NCBI RefSeq assembly: GCF_004364125.1
Contig: NZ_SNZV01000002.1
Span: 434,001 to 498,000, forward strand
Length of the DNA stretch: 64,000 bases
Direction: 5' to 3'
From: Sphingobacterium paludis
GTDB lineage: Bacteria; Bacteroidota; Bacteroidia; Sphingobacteriales; Sphingobacteriaceae
Under the pieces are notes generated by a model that searched no databases, was not told where the DNA came from, and saw only the letters and a program-made list of their open reading frames with translations. Position numbers and translations under genes: made by a program. Shown here piece by piece: positions 34,873 to 44,247 of the stretch. Positions within the stretch are counted from its first letter, which is position 1; every line of letters begins with the position of its first letter.

Positions 34873-36207
34873 TTATTCGTCATCGTAGCTTCCGGTGGTT
34901 TGGTACAGGAGCATCTTATAGCTGAAGATGGTACTATAGCGTGCTTCCAATACTGCATTCTGCGCTTGGATAAAATTATTCCGACTGTTATTGTAGTCGT
35001 AGATGCTGCTGCGGCCTGCCTCGTAACTCTTTTTTGCAAACTCCATGGCCTTCTCCGTGTAAGTCAGCACTTCCTTAGCGTGTATATATTGTTCTTGATT
35101 ACTTCGAAAATCAAATAGTATTTGCTGTATTTCTTTGCGAATTTCTTGTTTTTGTAACTGCTCATCCAGTTCGATTCCCACTCTTGATAAATCTATCTGC
35201 TTTAATTTTAATCGCGTTTGTCCCTTATTGAAAATTGGAATATTGGCCGTAATAGCGACTTGCTGCGCAAAATTGTTACCTGTTTGTGTGAAGAAGTTGC
35301 CCAGGCGCTGCTGGAAGGCAAATGGGTTGAAATAGGTACTTCCAAAGGTAGCGGAGCCGGTAACCCGCGGATGGCGATCTCCTCTGATAATCTTTCTTTC
35401 CATTTCGTTTTCAAGAAGTCGCTTGCCGATCTGCTTCACTTTTGGGTCAATTATGTATGAAGCTGAGTATGCATCGCTTTCCGAAAGGCTATTGGGCAAT
35501 CTAAACGTGTTAGTTCCAGCATCAAATTTAATAAGCAGTTGGCTGTGATCATCCAAAAGCATCAATTGCGCTAAGTTTAATTTTGCACGATCCATTGCTA
35601 ACTTGGCGACCGCCTGTTCCTGCTGCGCTCTCACTAATGTTGCTTTAGCCTCATACAATTCACTTTGTGAGGTGCTTCCCGCCTCATAAGTTAGCTTCGC
35701 TCGCATATGTAAAGAATGTGCATTGGTTACGGCAGAATCGTGCGTTTGAAGAATCGACTGTTTCAGTAGTAGTTCCAGGTAGGCCTGAACAATCTGTATA
35801 GTCACTGTACGCTTAATAATATCCATTTCCAATTCCGCTATTTCCGTTTCTAATTTGCTTTTTCTAGCTTGGCTTTTTAGTGCCCCAAAGTTGTAAAGCA
35901 TAATCTCTGATGTGAGGCCCATGTTACTGTTTAGGTTATCGTTCCGCTGGATGTTTCCAAATATGTCTTGAGAACGCCCGAAGATGGAATGTACGTTTGA
36001 GTACCCCGTTATGGAAGGAAGCCGCTCTTTCTTGGCGATGCGAACTCCTGTGGTTTTCATCGCAACGTCAACTTGCTGGCGTTGAATTTCCGTGTTTGTT
36101 TCTAAAGCGTAGTCAACACAATTTTTTAACGTCCAGTATTTCGTTTCTTGTGCGAATAGTAATGACTGTGTAAAGTTCAGAAAAGTAACTATTAAAAATT
36201 TTGTCAT
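34873..36207 (-). CDS. TolC-family outer-membrane efflux protein
   Basis: A 444-residue outer-membrane channel. I choose ATG 36207 because GAGG lies 6 nt before it; a second ATG 12 nt upstream is possible. A signal peptide (ending SLLFAQ) is followed by two OEP repeats of long helices (NTEIQRQQVDVAMKTTGVRI, YLELLLKQSILQTHDSAVTN, and KSYEAGRSSIYDYNNSRNNF). It is the third gene of the export operon, 19 nt after the ABC transporter stop, and completes the type I secretion path for the peptides. Confidence 0.9.
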   Translation of the reverse strand: MTKFLIVTFLNFTQSLLFAQETKYWTLKNCVDYALETNTEIQRQQVDVAMKTTGVRIAKKERLPSITGYSNVHSIFGRSQDIFGNIQRNDNLNSNMGLTSEIMLYNFGALKSQARKSKLETEIAELEMDIIKRTVTIQIVQAYLELLLKQSILQTHDSAVTNAHSLHMRAKLTYEAGSTSQSELYEAKATLVRAQQEQAVAKLAMDRAKLNLAQLMLLDDHSQLLIKFDAGTNTFRLPNSLSESDAYSASYIIDPKVKQIGKRLLENEMERKIIRGDRHPRVTGSATFGSTYFNPFAFQQRLGNFFTQTGNNFAQQVAITANIPIFNKGQTRLKLKQIDLSRVGIELDEQLQKQEIRKEIQQILFDFRSNQEQYIHAKEVLTYTEKAMEFAKKSYEAGRSSIYDYNNSRNNFIQAQNAVLEARYSTIFSYKMLLYQTTGSYDDE

Positions 36208-36226
36208 GTCATGCCTCATTTAGGTT

Positions 36227-38386
36227 TTACAGCGTCGTAGTTTGTTTGTCCCACATGCGCTTGTATATAGAGTTTTCGCGCATCAGGAGTTCTTTATGTG
36301 TTCCTTCTTCCATTAACTGTCCGCTATTTAGAACCATAATTTTATCTGCGTTTGCGATGGTGCTTAATCTATGTGCGATGATGATCATCGTTTTTTGTTG
36401 TTTTTTTAGCACTTCAAGCGCATTTTGAATGGTTTGTTCCGATGCCGAATCAAGTGCTGATGTCGCTTCGTCGAGAATCAATATTTCCGGCTGCTTGTAC
36501 AGAGCCCTTGCGATTGCGATCCGCTGTTTCTGTCCTCCGGACAGCAGTGCCCCATTTTCGCCCAAGTGTGTCAATAAGCCTTGTGGAAGCTTTTCAACAA
36601 ACTCGAGGATACCGAGATCCTTCGTTATCTGGATAACCCGTTGCATATTTGGGATTTCCTCCCCGAGAGCAATATTCTCAATTACGTTTCCAGAAAAGAG
36701 ATGTATGTCTTGTGGAACCGAGGAAACAAGCGATCGCAGTGAATAATGTGATATATACTTGATGTCATAGTCGCCCAACGATATCTTGCCTTCCTTTAAA
36801 GGATACAAATTCTGTATAAGGGAAGCAATCGTGCTTTTTCCCGAACCACTTTCGCCGACAATTGCGGTGGTTTTTCCCATTTCGAATTGGCAGCTGACGT
36901 TGCTGAGAACGGTAGCTCTTGAGCCATAACGGAACGATACATTGTCGAAAACGATGTGTCCAACATGCGCAGGTTCCAGATCAATTTTTTCGGTTGATTC
37001 TTCCCTCTCCAGATCCATAATTTCGAAAAGGCGGTCTGATGCTATTAATGCGTTTTGTATGGTCTTGTTCATATTAATCAGATCACCTACCGGCGAAGTG
37101 AAGTATCCGATCAACGCATAAAAAGACAGAAGTTCACCCGGCGTGATTGTTCTGTCGATGACATAGCCGGCGCCCACCCACAAGAGAACAATGGTAAAAA
37201 TGCGTGATAAGAATTCCGTCGAGGTGCTTGAGAAAAGACTGTTTAATACCGATTTATAGATGGTTTTGAGTAGTGAGGAAAACGTAGTGTCGGTTTTATT
37301 GTTTGAAAAAGCTTCTGTACCGAATTGTTTGATTGTTCGAACAGCGTTTAGGGATTCAACAAGATGTGATTCAAGCTCTGCCGACTCTTCCATCAAACGT
37401 CTTTCGACACGCTTGTTCAGTTTATTGGTAAGCCAATACACGAAAATGTAGAGTGGTATTACGGTAGCAACGATGAGCGCTAACTTCCAGTAGTACGTGA
37501 ACATGAGCGCAAAGGAAAAAATCACGATGAAGATGTTAACCACAATCTGGATAGACGCGTCATTGATAAACGTTCTTATTTTAACAGCATCATTTACACG
37601 AGAGATTATTTCGCCCACTTTCATTGTGTCGAAGAATCGTTGCGGTAAGGATAGCAAATGTTTATAGTAACCGAGTATAAGGTACCTGTCAATGCGTTGT
37701 CCCGTCTGTAGGATCAGGACGCTTTTCACCGCTCCGATAAACAATTGGAATAGCAGTATGATTACCATGCCGATTGAAAGTAGGTTTAGTAATCGGAGAT
37801 TGCCATCTATCAATACATAGTCTGTGATTTTCTCGATGTAAATAGAAGTGGATAGTCCAAGTATGGTGTAAAGGATAGCGCCAATAAGTGCTTGGAAGAC
37901 TATAGATTTATGGGGTTTGATGAGATTCCAAAACCGGCTATACATCGAGGTTTTTTCATTTCGTTGTTGAAAATACTCATTCGGTTCTAATAGGACTAAT
38001 ACACCGCTCCAAACCTCTTGAAACTCCTTGTGGGTATATTTCTCAAATTTTCCTACGCCAGGATCCATCACGGTGACGTGTTGCTTGTTAACTTTGTAAA
38101 TGACGACGTAGTGCTGCAGTTGCTGTTTCAGTACAACGTGAGCTATAGTAGGCGTAGGAATTTGCAATAGCGCATCTAAACCACCTTTGACGCCTTTGGC
38201 GTGGAAACCCATGGTGGCTAACCCTTGAATCAGCCCCATTACGTTCGTGCCTCTGTTGTCGGTATGGCAGATCTGACGAATTTTAGCTATTGGTAACCCC
38301 AGGCCGTAGTGAGCGGCTACAGATGCTAGGCAGGCGGCTCCGCAATCGCGTAAATCGTGTTGCTTGATCTTTGTATTTACTTTCAT
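36227..38386 (-). CDS. Peptidase-containing ABC transporter (C39, bacteriocin processing/export)
   Basis: A 719-residue PCAT. The N-terminal C39 peptidase domain (1-130) has the oxyanion Gln9, catalytic Cys15 in LRDCGAACLASVAAHYG, His at about 92 (QHYVVIYK) and Asp in MDPG at about 108. The membrane domain spans about 160-430. The nucleotide-binding domain has Walker A GESGSGKST, signature LSGGQKQR and Walker B ILILDEATSALD. It removes double-glycine leaders and exports the core using ATP. Three matching peptide genes lie within 8 kb downstream. Between HlyD and TolC-like genes, spacing under 20 nt. Confidence 0.95.
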   Translation of the reverse strand: MKVNTKIKQHDLRDCGAACLASVAAHYGLGLPIAKIRQICHTDNRGTNVMGLIQGLATMGFHAKGVKGGLDALLQIPTPTIAHVVLKQQLQHYVVIYKVNKQHVTVMDPGVGKFEKYTHKEFQEVWSGVLVLLEPNEYFQQRNEKTSMYSRFWNLIKPHKSIVFQALIGAILYTILGLSTSIYIEKITDYVLIDGNLRLLNLLSIGMVIILLFQLFIGAVKSVLILQTGQRIDRYLILGYYKHLLSLPQRFFDTMKVGEIISRVNDAVKIRTFINDASIQIVVNIFIVIFSFALMFTYYWKLALIVATVIPLYIFVYWLTNKLNKRVERRLMEESAELESHLVESLNAVRTIKQFGTEAFSNNKTDTTFSSLLKTIYKSVLNSLFSSTSTEFLSRIFTIVLLWVGAGYVIDRTITPGELLSFYALIGYFTSPVGDLINMNKTIQNALIASDRLFEIMDLEREESTEKIDLEPAHVGHIVFDNVSFRYGSRATVLSNVSCQFEMGKTTAIVGESGSGKSTIASLIQNLYPLKEGKISLGDYDIKYISHYSLRSLVSSVPQDIHLFSGNVIENIALGEEIPNMQRVIQITKDLGILEFVEKLPQGLLTHLGENGALLSGGQKQRIAIARALYKQPEILILDEATSALDSASEQTIQNALEVLKKQQKTMIIIAHRLSTIANADKIMVLNSGQLMEEGTHKELLMRENSIYKRMWDKQTTTL

Positions 38387-38402
38387 ATGCTCGCTTACTT
38401 TA

Positions 38403-39497
38403 TCAGTTGCTCAAATGATGCGGATTAAACCAATCATCGACTCGGTCGAGTAATAATTGCCATAAAGTTCGATCTGTTAAATAGAACCTCGCCGTGAATG
38501 AGTTGCCTTTACCTATCCGCGCTTGATATCCATTCTTTAGCGATAGATGATCTTTTTGCAATTTGCAACGAACGACGAAATAGGATTCGCCGGTACGTTC
38601 ATTGATCACCACATTATTATCTATGTCTGTGACAACCCCATCGAGCATACCCCACTGATTGTAATTATAGGCGTCGATTTGAAGCCGAACTAATTGTCCT
38701 ATGGTTGTAAAACCAATCGATGAAGGGGGGACATAGCATTCTGCAATTAATGATTCTTCTTGCGAAATATCAGCGACATGTTGGCCCTGCGTGATATAAC
38801 TACCGGTAGTAAATCCCTGCAGGTTAGTTATAGTTCCGGTTATTGAAGCTTTAATAACGTAGTTTTCTTCTTCAAGCCCTATATTCAGCATATCAGTTGC
38901 TGATGATCGAATCTGTTGTTCTATTTCTCTTTTTTTTCCATGCCAAACTGCTATTTGTTGATCATAAGTGCTTTTCTTATGCTTAACCAACTTCTGATGG
39001 TTGTATAGGCTTTTCTCGTATTCAGATAGCGGTATGACCCCCGCGTTGAGTAATGTTTCGTTACGTTGCAGCTCTTTTTCAGCTAAGTTGAGCTGTGTCT
39101 GTATTTCAGCCAGTTTCATCTCCAAAGAGCTGCGCTCTGTTCGATATAGACCCGTCCGCATAACATAGTTCGGCTTTTTAGAGGTAAGATTCTCTAAGTC
39201 TTCCAGTTGTGCGGAATAATCCTTCCGCATGTTTTCTTGGTGTATTCTCTTACTGCGTAGCGATTCCGAAGTAAGGACAAGTAGGGTATCTCCTTCTTGT
39301 ACAACTTGGTTGTTAATATGTATATATGATTTAACAATGCGACCGCCTACAAGAGATATAATCCTGCTGTTTTCATGCACAGGCCTTACCTTTCCTGGCG
39401 CCGATACAGAAATCGGTACGCTGATGAAGGGCAATGCGAGTATGATTCCTACGAGGGAAACAGCAATACAGTTATAAATGATCGTTGTTTTTATCAT
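38403..39497 (-). CDS. HlyD-family periplasmic adaptor
   Basis: A 364-residue membrane-fusion protein. One N-terminal helix (about 6-28), a split lipoyl domain (GGRIVKSYIHINNQVVQEGD and ITGTITNLQGFTTGSYITQG), a long coiled coil between them (about 80-200) and a C-terminal barrel domain. First gene of the export operon; it links the ABC exporter to the outer-membrane channel. The upstream 350 bp (39498-39849) are very AT-rich and hold the probable promoter. Confidence 0.92.
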   Translation of the reverse strand: MIKTTIIYNCIAVSLVGIILALPFISVPISVSAPGKVRPVHENSRIISLVGGRIVKSYIHINNQVVQEGDTLLVLTSESLRSKRIHQENMRKDYSAQLEDLENLTSKKPNYVMRTGLYRTERSSLEMKLAEIQTQLNLAEKELQRNETLLNAGVIPLSEYEKSLYNHQKLVKHKKSTYDQQIAVWHGKKREIEQQIRSSATDMLNIGLEEENYVIKASITGTITNLQGFTTGSYITQGQHVADISQEESLIAECYVPPSSIGFTTIGQLVRLQIDAYNYNQWGMLDGVVTDIDNNVVINERTGESYFVVRCKLQKDHLSLKNGYQARIGKGNSFTARFYLTDRTLWQLLLDRVDDWFNPHHLSN

Positions 39498-39619
39498 ATT
39501 TCATTATTTTTTATCGGTGTATCTAATTGTTTGATTTTTTTTCTCTCTACACGTAACTCCGTTAGCTTATTTAGTTTGTAAATATTGGTCTCCTGATTCT
39601 AATATAATAAAAATACATC

Positions 39620-39629
39620 TTTGATCAAA
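39620..39629. promoter_or_regulatory. TTTGATCAAA palindrome before the export operon
   Basis: A 10-bp palindrome with the same TTGATCAA core as the operator-like sites in cassettes R1 and R2, about 125 nt before the HlyD start. The rest of 39498-39849 shows no gene and no other clear motif. Confidence 0.4.
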
Positions 39630-39849
39630 ATATTTAATCTAAAAACACTTTTTAAAAATTTAACCTTATTTTTGTTGTTTATGTGTTTTTTTTAAACAAT
39701 TGTATAATTTATTATCTTTTATAATTGATTTACAGGATCTTAAATGGAGTGGGTATTAATGTGCGAAATCAAAATATAGGCGCCTTATTTTGTGAGGGGT
39801 AGATAGGTTGAATATCAATTGAAACCTCGGTAAGGTTACTAATATGAAA

Positions 39850-40381
39850 CTATTGCTTTTTGTAAACAGCAAAAATGTTCACTTCCATAATGCCGTCGGG
39901 TGTCATAAATCGCTGTCTTGCGGTAAAGGTTAGTCTTCCTCCCCTTTCAATTTTTATTTCTTTTGGCATTGTAAAGGTGTAATTGTTGTTCTCAAGATTG
40001 TGTGTTGTCCTAAGCAGCTCATCGCTAACGATCTTAAAATGATAGGGGTTTTGTACCGGAACATAATGATCGGAGGTGCCATGCGTGTAGAAAGCCAATA
40101 TGCTTATTTGTATACGAGGGTTCCATCCATAGAACGTTTACTAACCGTATATCAAAATTTATGTAGAGCGGTTTATTGTAAAAAGATGGTATCTCGCGTA
40201 ACAAGTCCGAACTCTTTACGCCGTCAAAATTTAAATCCATAGGTTCATGCGAATGCAGCGATGATAATCTGTATTCTACTTTTCCGACAAGCTCATCCCT
40301 AACACTTTCGGCTTTTTTGCAAGAAACGAAGGCGATTACAGATAGAAGAAGTGACGGTATAGCAATACTTATATTCATCAA
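39850..40381 (-). pseudogene. Lipoprotein gene with a frameshift
   Basis: The first frame (start 40381) gives a lipoprotein signal (LLLSVIAFVSCKK) and runs to about PLYINFDIRLVN. A second frame then continues as FYGWNPRIQISILAFYTHGT and DHYVPVQNPYHFKIVSDELL to a stop at 39850. The second frame has stops immediately upstream of the join, so a single-base indel near 40128-40140 is the simplest explanation. The restored protein would be about 175 residues. Family unknown. Either a recent pseudogene or a sequencing error. Confidence 0.65.
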
Positions 40382-40729
40382 AATTTATATGCAGATAACA
40401 TGATTAAATTGTACGTATTATTATCGATGTATCGATAGGGGAGAAGTTTTGCAACAGCTACAAATGATATCGTGATCATCTCGCTTGATAATCATTTTCT
40501 CTTTTTCTGATTGTCAGCGAGCACTGCTTTTAATAAAACCCTTGCAAATTCCAGTCGAAACTTGGCATATCCTTCAGTTAGCTGAGGTCAACCCATTCTT
40601 GTTCGAAAATCTGCTTCTTGTCGCTACATGATTGTATTAGTAAATCTAAGGAAAATTTTAAATTAATTTTGTTATTATTTTTATCTTTATAGTAATTGAG
40701 CTACAGCGGTATTAATTAATGCTTCGGAA
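40382..40729. other. Intergenic region, no supported gene
   Basis: About 350 bp between divergent genes, AT-rich. A minus-strand frame reads KINLKFSLDLLIQSCSDKKQ and ends soon after in WVDLS, but has no start codon, so it is at most a remnant. I see no terminator or RNA gene. Confidence 0.4.
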
Positions 40730-41182
40730 ATGAGTGTCTTAATGAGAAAAATAACCATCAATACGGTTCTTGCTTTTGTCGTGCTACCAATCACGTTTAT
40801 CTTCCCGGATTTTGGATATATCATGAGGGGTCAATACATTCTTTATGATGCTCGGTACAACAATGTTGAAATTTATTTATCAAAATTGCTGCACGAAACG
40901 GGCTATCCATTGCCATCATTGTTCATTCTCATTGGGATTTTGTTCCCGCTGGAAATTGTAAAGAGATTTTTGTTGAGTAAGAAAAAAAACTACTTCTTTC
41001 TAAAATCAACATGCAGCCTCTTTCTGATTATACTCTTTTGGTTGCTGATGTGGTTAGGGCCAAAGGTGTTACTTGTCTTACCTCTTTTAACGAATATCGG
41101 ATTATCCATTGTTATCAACGGGGTGTTATACGTGTTATCTGATAGAACGAAAGCGTTTTCTGGACCAACAAGCAACCCCTAA
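40730..41182 (+). CDS. Hypothetical membrane protein, 150 aa
   Basis: Three to four hydrophobic segments (TVLAFVVLPITFIFPDFGY, SLFILIGILFPLEIVKRF, STCSLFLIILFWLLMWLG, VLLVLPLLTNIGLSIVI). A second start at 40742 is possible. No recognisable family. It lies between the broken lipoprotein and the nucleotidase gene, transcribed alone, and may belong to the accessory region. Confidence 0.55.
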   Translation: MSVLMRKITINTVLAFVVLPITFIFPDFGYIMRGQYILYDARYNNVEIYLSKLLHETGYPLPSLFILIGILFPLEIVKRFLLSKKKNYFFLKSTCSLFLIILFWLLMWLGPKVLLVLPLLTNIGLSIVINGVLYVLSDRTKAFSGPTSNP

Positions 41183-41258
41183 TCTGCTGGAATTCCGGCT
41201 GCCCTAAAATTCGGATACCAGTGTGTTAATTTTTAATTATCAAGCGTTAGCTTTATCG

Positions 41259-41960
41259 CTAAAAATAACTTTGCAACTCCTTCAGATCGGTGACCATATG
41301 TTTAATATCAGTGGGCTTCTCGACGCCTATGACATTAAAAAATATGGCATCGATGCCTACATTTTGAGCCCCTCGGATATCCGCGTCAATATTATCGCCG
41401 ATCATGACGGACGTATCTATAGCTGCGGCACCGTTGTTAATGGCGTAATGGAATATGGCAGGGTCGGGTTTATTAACGCCCACATTTTCCGAAATGACAA
41501 TGGTTTGGAAGTAATCCGAGAGCTTGCTGTTGGCTAATTTCATTTCACACGCTTCCTTAAAGCCATTAGAGATCAGGTGTAAGCGGTACTTAGATTGCAA
41601 ATAGGCCAATGTCTCATGCGCATGGGAAAATAGGTTAGTTTTCGTGGGGCAAATCGCTAAATATTCCTCTTCAAACATCAGCGGGAAAAGCGACGGCGAA
41701 AGCCCAAGCTGGGTGAAGGTATCGGCAAACCTTGATTTTCGCAATGTTTGTTTATCAATTTTGCCATGATGATACAAATCCCAAAGCCGATGGTTATTTA
41801 CTGTATAGGTTTCAATAAAGGTATCGGACGTGCTTGTTCCGGTCAGCTGGTCAAACCTGTACTTATGGTAAAGATCGTGCAAGGTCTCTCGCGCATTCCG
41901 ATCAAAATCCCAGATGGTGTGGTCGAGATCGAAAAAAATATCTTTTTTATCAAAAAACAT
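41259..41960 (-). CDS. YjjG-family HAD nucleotidase
   Basis: A 233-residue HAD-superfamily hydrolase (subfamily IA). Motif I DLDHTIWDFD, motif II ISNGF, motif III Lys in NKPDPAIF, motif IV MIGDNIDADI. Members dephosphorylate noncanonical pyrimidine nucleotides. ATG 41960 precedes motif I. The -7-like TATATTTG (41964-41971) nearly touches it, which would leave almost no leader. Confidence 0.88.
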   Translation of the reverse strand: MFFDKKDIFFDLDHTIWDFDRNARETLHDLYHKYRFDQLTGTSTSDTFIETYTVNNHRLWDLYHHGKIDKQTLRKSRFADTFTQLGLSPSLFPLMFEEEYLAICPTKTNLFSHAHETLAYLQSKYRLHLISNGFKEACEMKLANSKLSDYFQTIVISENVGVNKPDPAIFHYAINNGAAAIDTSVMIGDNIDADIRGAQNVGIDAIFFNVIGVEKPTDIKHMVTDLKELQSYF

Positions 41961-42119
41961 GTGCAAATATAGGAAAGGATTTATAAAATGTCTACCATCA
42001 TACTGCCAATAGCGATCTACGAGCGGGTGAATTGTTCATCATCCATTAGTTGGCAGGTAGGCGTATTTCGTATTAGTGTCAAAAAAAGTATAGTATTTCC
42101 AATGACTACTTCAAATATG

Positions 42120-42127
42120 TACTTTTG
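42120..42127 (+). promoter_or_regulatory. Candidate -7 element for the two-component operon
   Basis: TACTTTTG fits TAnnTTTG. Transcription would begin near 42134, which excludes the GTG at 42127 and supports ATG 42148 as the kinase start. Confidence 0.45.
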
Positions 42128-42147
42128 TGCTGTTTGATAATTGGTAT

Positions 42148-43026
42148 ATGAAAAGAGCGCTTGTTTTATTTTATTTCCTGGTGTTTTACGCGGTCATGCA
42201 ATTGGGTTGGTGGGGATATTTGCTGGTGAGCTATGAACCCGAACGCAAGGGGATGATTATCGGGGAAGGGATTTTCTTTTTGCTTATCTTTATCTGGGGC
42301 GCCATGCGTCTCAAAAAACTCTTTAGCCGGGAGCATAAGCAGCAGCAACAACAACAAAATTTTTTGCTTTCGGTAACGCATGAATTGAAATCGCCGTTGG
42401 CTTCCGTAAAGTTGTATATACAGACGATCTTAAAGCGCGATTTGGATCGTGAGCAGCAAAAAATGTTTTTGACGAATTCGCTGAAAGATATCGAACGTTT
42501 GGATGACTTGGTAGAAAATGTGTTGTTGACTACGAAGCTGGAGAGCCGCAGCTTTAATCTTCCGAAGGAAGATTTCGACTTTACCGAGGTGATTAATTCT
42601 GTGGTTGACAGATTGCAGAAAAATGCGTGCAGCTCGCAGGTCATCAAGCCAGAGCTTGATCAGCATGTGGTCATTCACGCCGACAAGTTCGCGATTACCA
42701 ATGTGGTGAACAACCTTGTCGAAAATGCCATTAAATATTCCCCGCCATGCGCCAATGTCATTGTGCAATTAAAGAAAAGTGAACTGGGGAAGCTTACGTT
42801 TTCTGTTGCAGATCATGGCCAGGGTATTCCGGAAGAAGAGAAAAAAAACGTATTCAATAAGTTTTATCGCGTTGGAAATGAATCTACACGGAAAACTAAA
42901 GGCACAGGTTTAGGGTTGTATATAGTGAAGACCGTATTGCAGAAACATAATGCCTCGATAAAGGTAAAAGATAACACTCCATCTGGGAGTATTTTTGAAG
43001 TAACATTTGAAAACTATGCAAGCTAA
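42148..43026 (+). CDS. Sensor histidine kinase
   Basis: A 292-residue kinase with two N-terminal helices (FYFLVFYAVMQLGWWGYLL and IIGEGIFFLLIFIWGAM), a very short periplasmic loop and no separate sensor domain. HisKA has VTHELKSPLASVKLY. The ATPase domain has N-box NNLVENAIKYS, G1 DHGQGIP, F-box FNKFYRVG and G2 KGTGLGLYIV. The stop overlaps the response-regulator gene by 11 bp, so the pair is translationally coupled. Confidence 0.93.
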   Translation: MKRALVLFYFLVFYAVMQLGWWGYLLVSYEPERKGMIIGEGIFFLLIFIWGAMRLKKLFSREHKQQQQQQNFLLSVTHELKSPLASVKLYIQTILKRDLDREQQKMFLTNSLKDIERLDDLVENVLLTTKLESRSFNLPKEDFDFTEVINSVVDRLQKNACSSQVIKPELDQHVVIHADKFAITNVVNNLVENAIKYSPPCANVIVQLKKSELGKLTFSVADHGQGIPEEEKKNVFNKFYRVGNESTRKTKGTGLGLYIVKTVLQKHNASIKVKDNTPSGSIFEVTFENYAS

Positions 43027-43726
43027 ACAGCGTATACTTTTGGTGGAAGACGAAGAACATTTGTTGGAAGCCATCAAATTAAATCTAGAATTGGAAGGTT
43101 ACCGTGTAACAACGGCTACCGACGGCAAAAAAGCACTTCGCATCTTTAAGGAAGAGCGATTCAACCTTGTGGTGCTTGATGTCATGATTCCGGAAATCGA
43201 CGGGTTCCAAGTTGCAGAAACCATTCGTCTTCAAAACACGGAAGTGCCCATTATGTTCCTAACAGCTAAAAATAGCAGTGAAGACCGTATCACCGGATTG
43301 AAAAAGGGTGCCGATGATTATTTAGTGAAGCCCTTCAATCTGGAGGAGCTTATCTTACGCGTCGGTAATCTCATTCGCCGAGGGTTAAAAGCCGACGATC
43401 TGAAGGAATTTAATTCGTACAGCATTGGCGACAAAACCATATACTTCAATTCTTACGAATTGCATCATGCCGATGGGACGATAACCTCGTTGACGAAAAA
43501 AGAAACGATGTTGTTGAAATTACTCATCGAGCGTAAAAACGAAGCTGTTTCTCGTGAGCAAATTCTCGAAACAGTTTGGAATTATGATGTTTATCCATCC
43601 ACCAGAACGATCGATAATTTTATCCTCACCTTTCGTAAATATTTTGAACCCGATCAAAAGCATCCGGTATTTTTTCATTCCATACGTGGGGTAGGGTATA
43701 AGTTTACCGATACGCCAACAGTCTAA
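43016..43726 (+). CDS. OmpR-family response regulator
   Basis: A 236-residue regulator. Receiver domain with acidic EDEEH, phosphoacceptor Asp in VVLDVMIPE, Thr/Ala in FLTAKN and Lys in YLVKPF. C-terminal winged helix with LTKKETMLLKLLIERKNEAV and VWNYDVYPSTRTIDNFI. Cognate of the overlapping kinase. The target genes are unknown, but the downstream TPR and hemE genes follow closely. Confidence 0.93.
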   Translation: MQAKQRILLVEDEEHLLEAIKLNLELEGYRVTTATDGKKALRIFKEERFNLVVLDVMIPEIDGFQVAETIRLQNTEVPIMFLTAKNSSEDRITGLKKGADDYLVKPFNLEELILRVGNLIRRGLKADDLKEFNSYSIGDKTIYFNSYELHHADGTITSLTKKETMLLKLLIERKNEAVSREQILETVWNYDVYPSTRTIDNFILTFRKYFEPDQKHPVFFHSIRGVGYKFTDTPTV

Positions 43727-43731
43727 GGCAC

Positions 43732-44247
43732 ATGAATACTCGATCCAGGATGATTGTCATCGCCATCGCGGTGGCCTTCCTTCTTTATGCGCTCTATGCG
43801 CAGCATTACAGCGTTACCGTCTACATCCTTGGAGGCATAGGCTATGTCATTTGGAGTCACTTTCGTGAAGGGACGGTTTTTCTGGCCACGCAAGCCTTTC
43901 ATAAACAAGATTACGAAAAGACGGAGCGCTTACTCGCGGAGATCAAGAACCCGAACAACTTGCGTAAAGGGCGTCGTAATTATTATGAGTTTATGATGGG
44001 AAACATTCGGCTGAAGCAGGATAGTGTAGATGAAGCAGAATACCATTTTCAGCTCGCATCACGCCTACCTTGGAAACGCGATACGGAGAAAGGCTTTGTC
44101 CTTATTAATCTCGCCAATATCAATCTGCGCAAAAAAAATTATGAGCGTGTTCCTGCTTACATTGAACTAGCGAAGAAATTGAGGCTTACCGAAAGGCAGC
44201 TCGGCATTATTCAAAAAATAGAATTAGAACTAAATAAATACAGCTAA
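43732..44247 (+). CDS. Membrane-anchored TPR protein
   Basis: A 171-residue protein with two N-terminal helices (MIVIAIAVAFLLYALYA, VTVYILGGIGYVIWS) and about three TPR-like helical pairs (AFHKQDYEKTERLLAEI, MMGNIRLKQDSVDEAEYHFQ, LINLANINLRKKNYERVPAY). Seen beside hemE in Bacteroidota. Five bases after the response regulator and directly adjoining hemE (stop TAA, then GTG), so it is in one operon. Confidence 0.75.
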   Translation: MNTRSRMIVIAIAVAFLLYALYAQHYSVTVYILGGIGYVIWSHFREGTVFLATQAFHKQDYEKTERLLAEIKNPNNLRKGRRNYYEFMMGNIRLKQDSVDEAEYHFQLASRLPWKRDTEKGFVLINLANINLRKKNYERVPAYIELAKKLRLTERQLGIIQKIELELNKYS

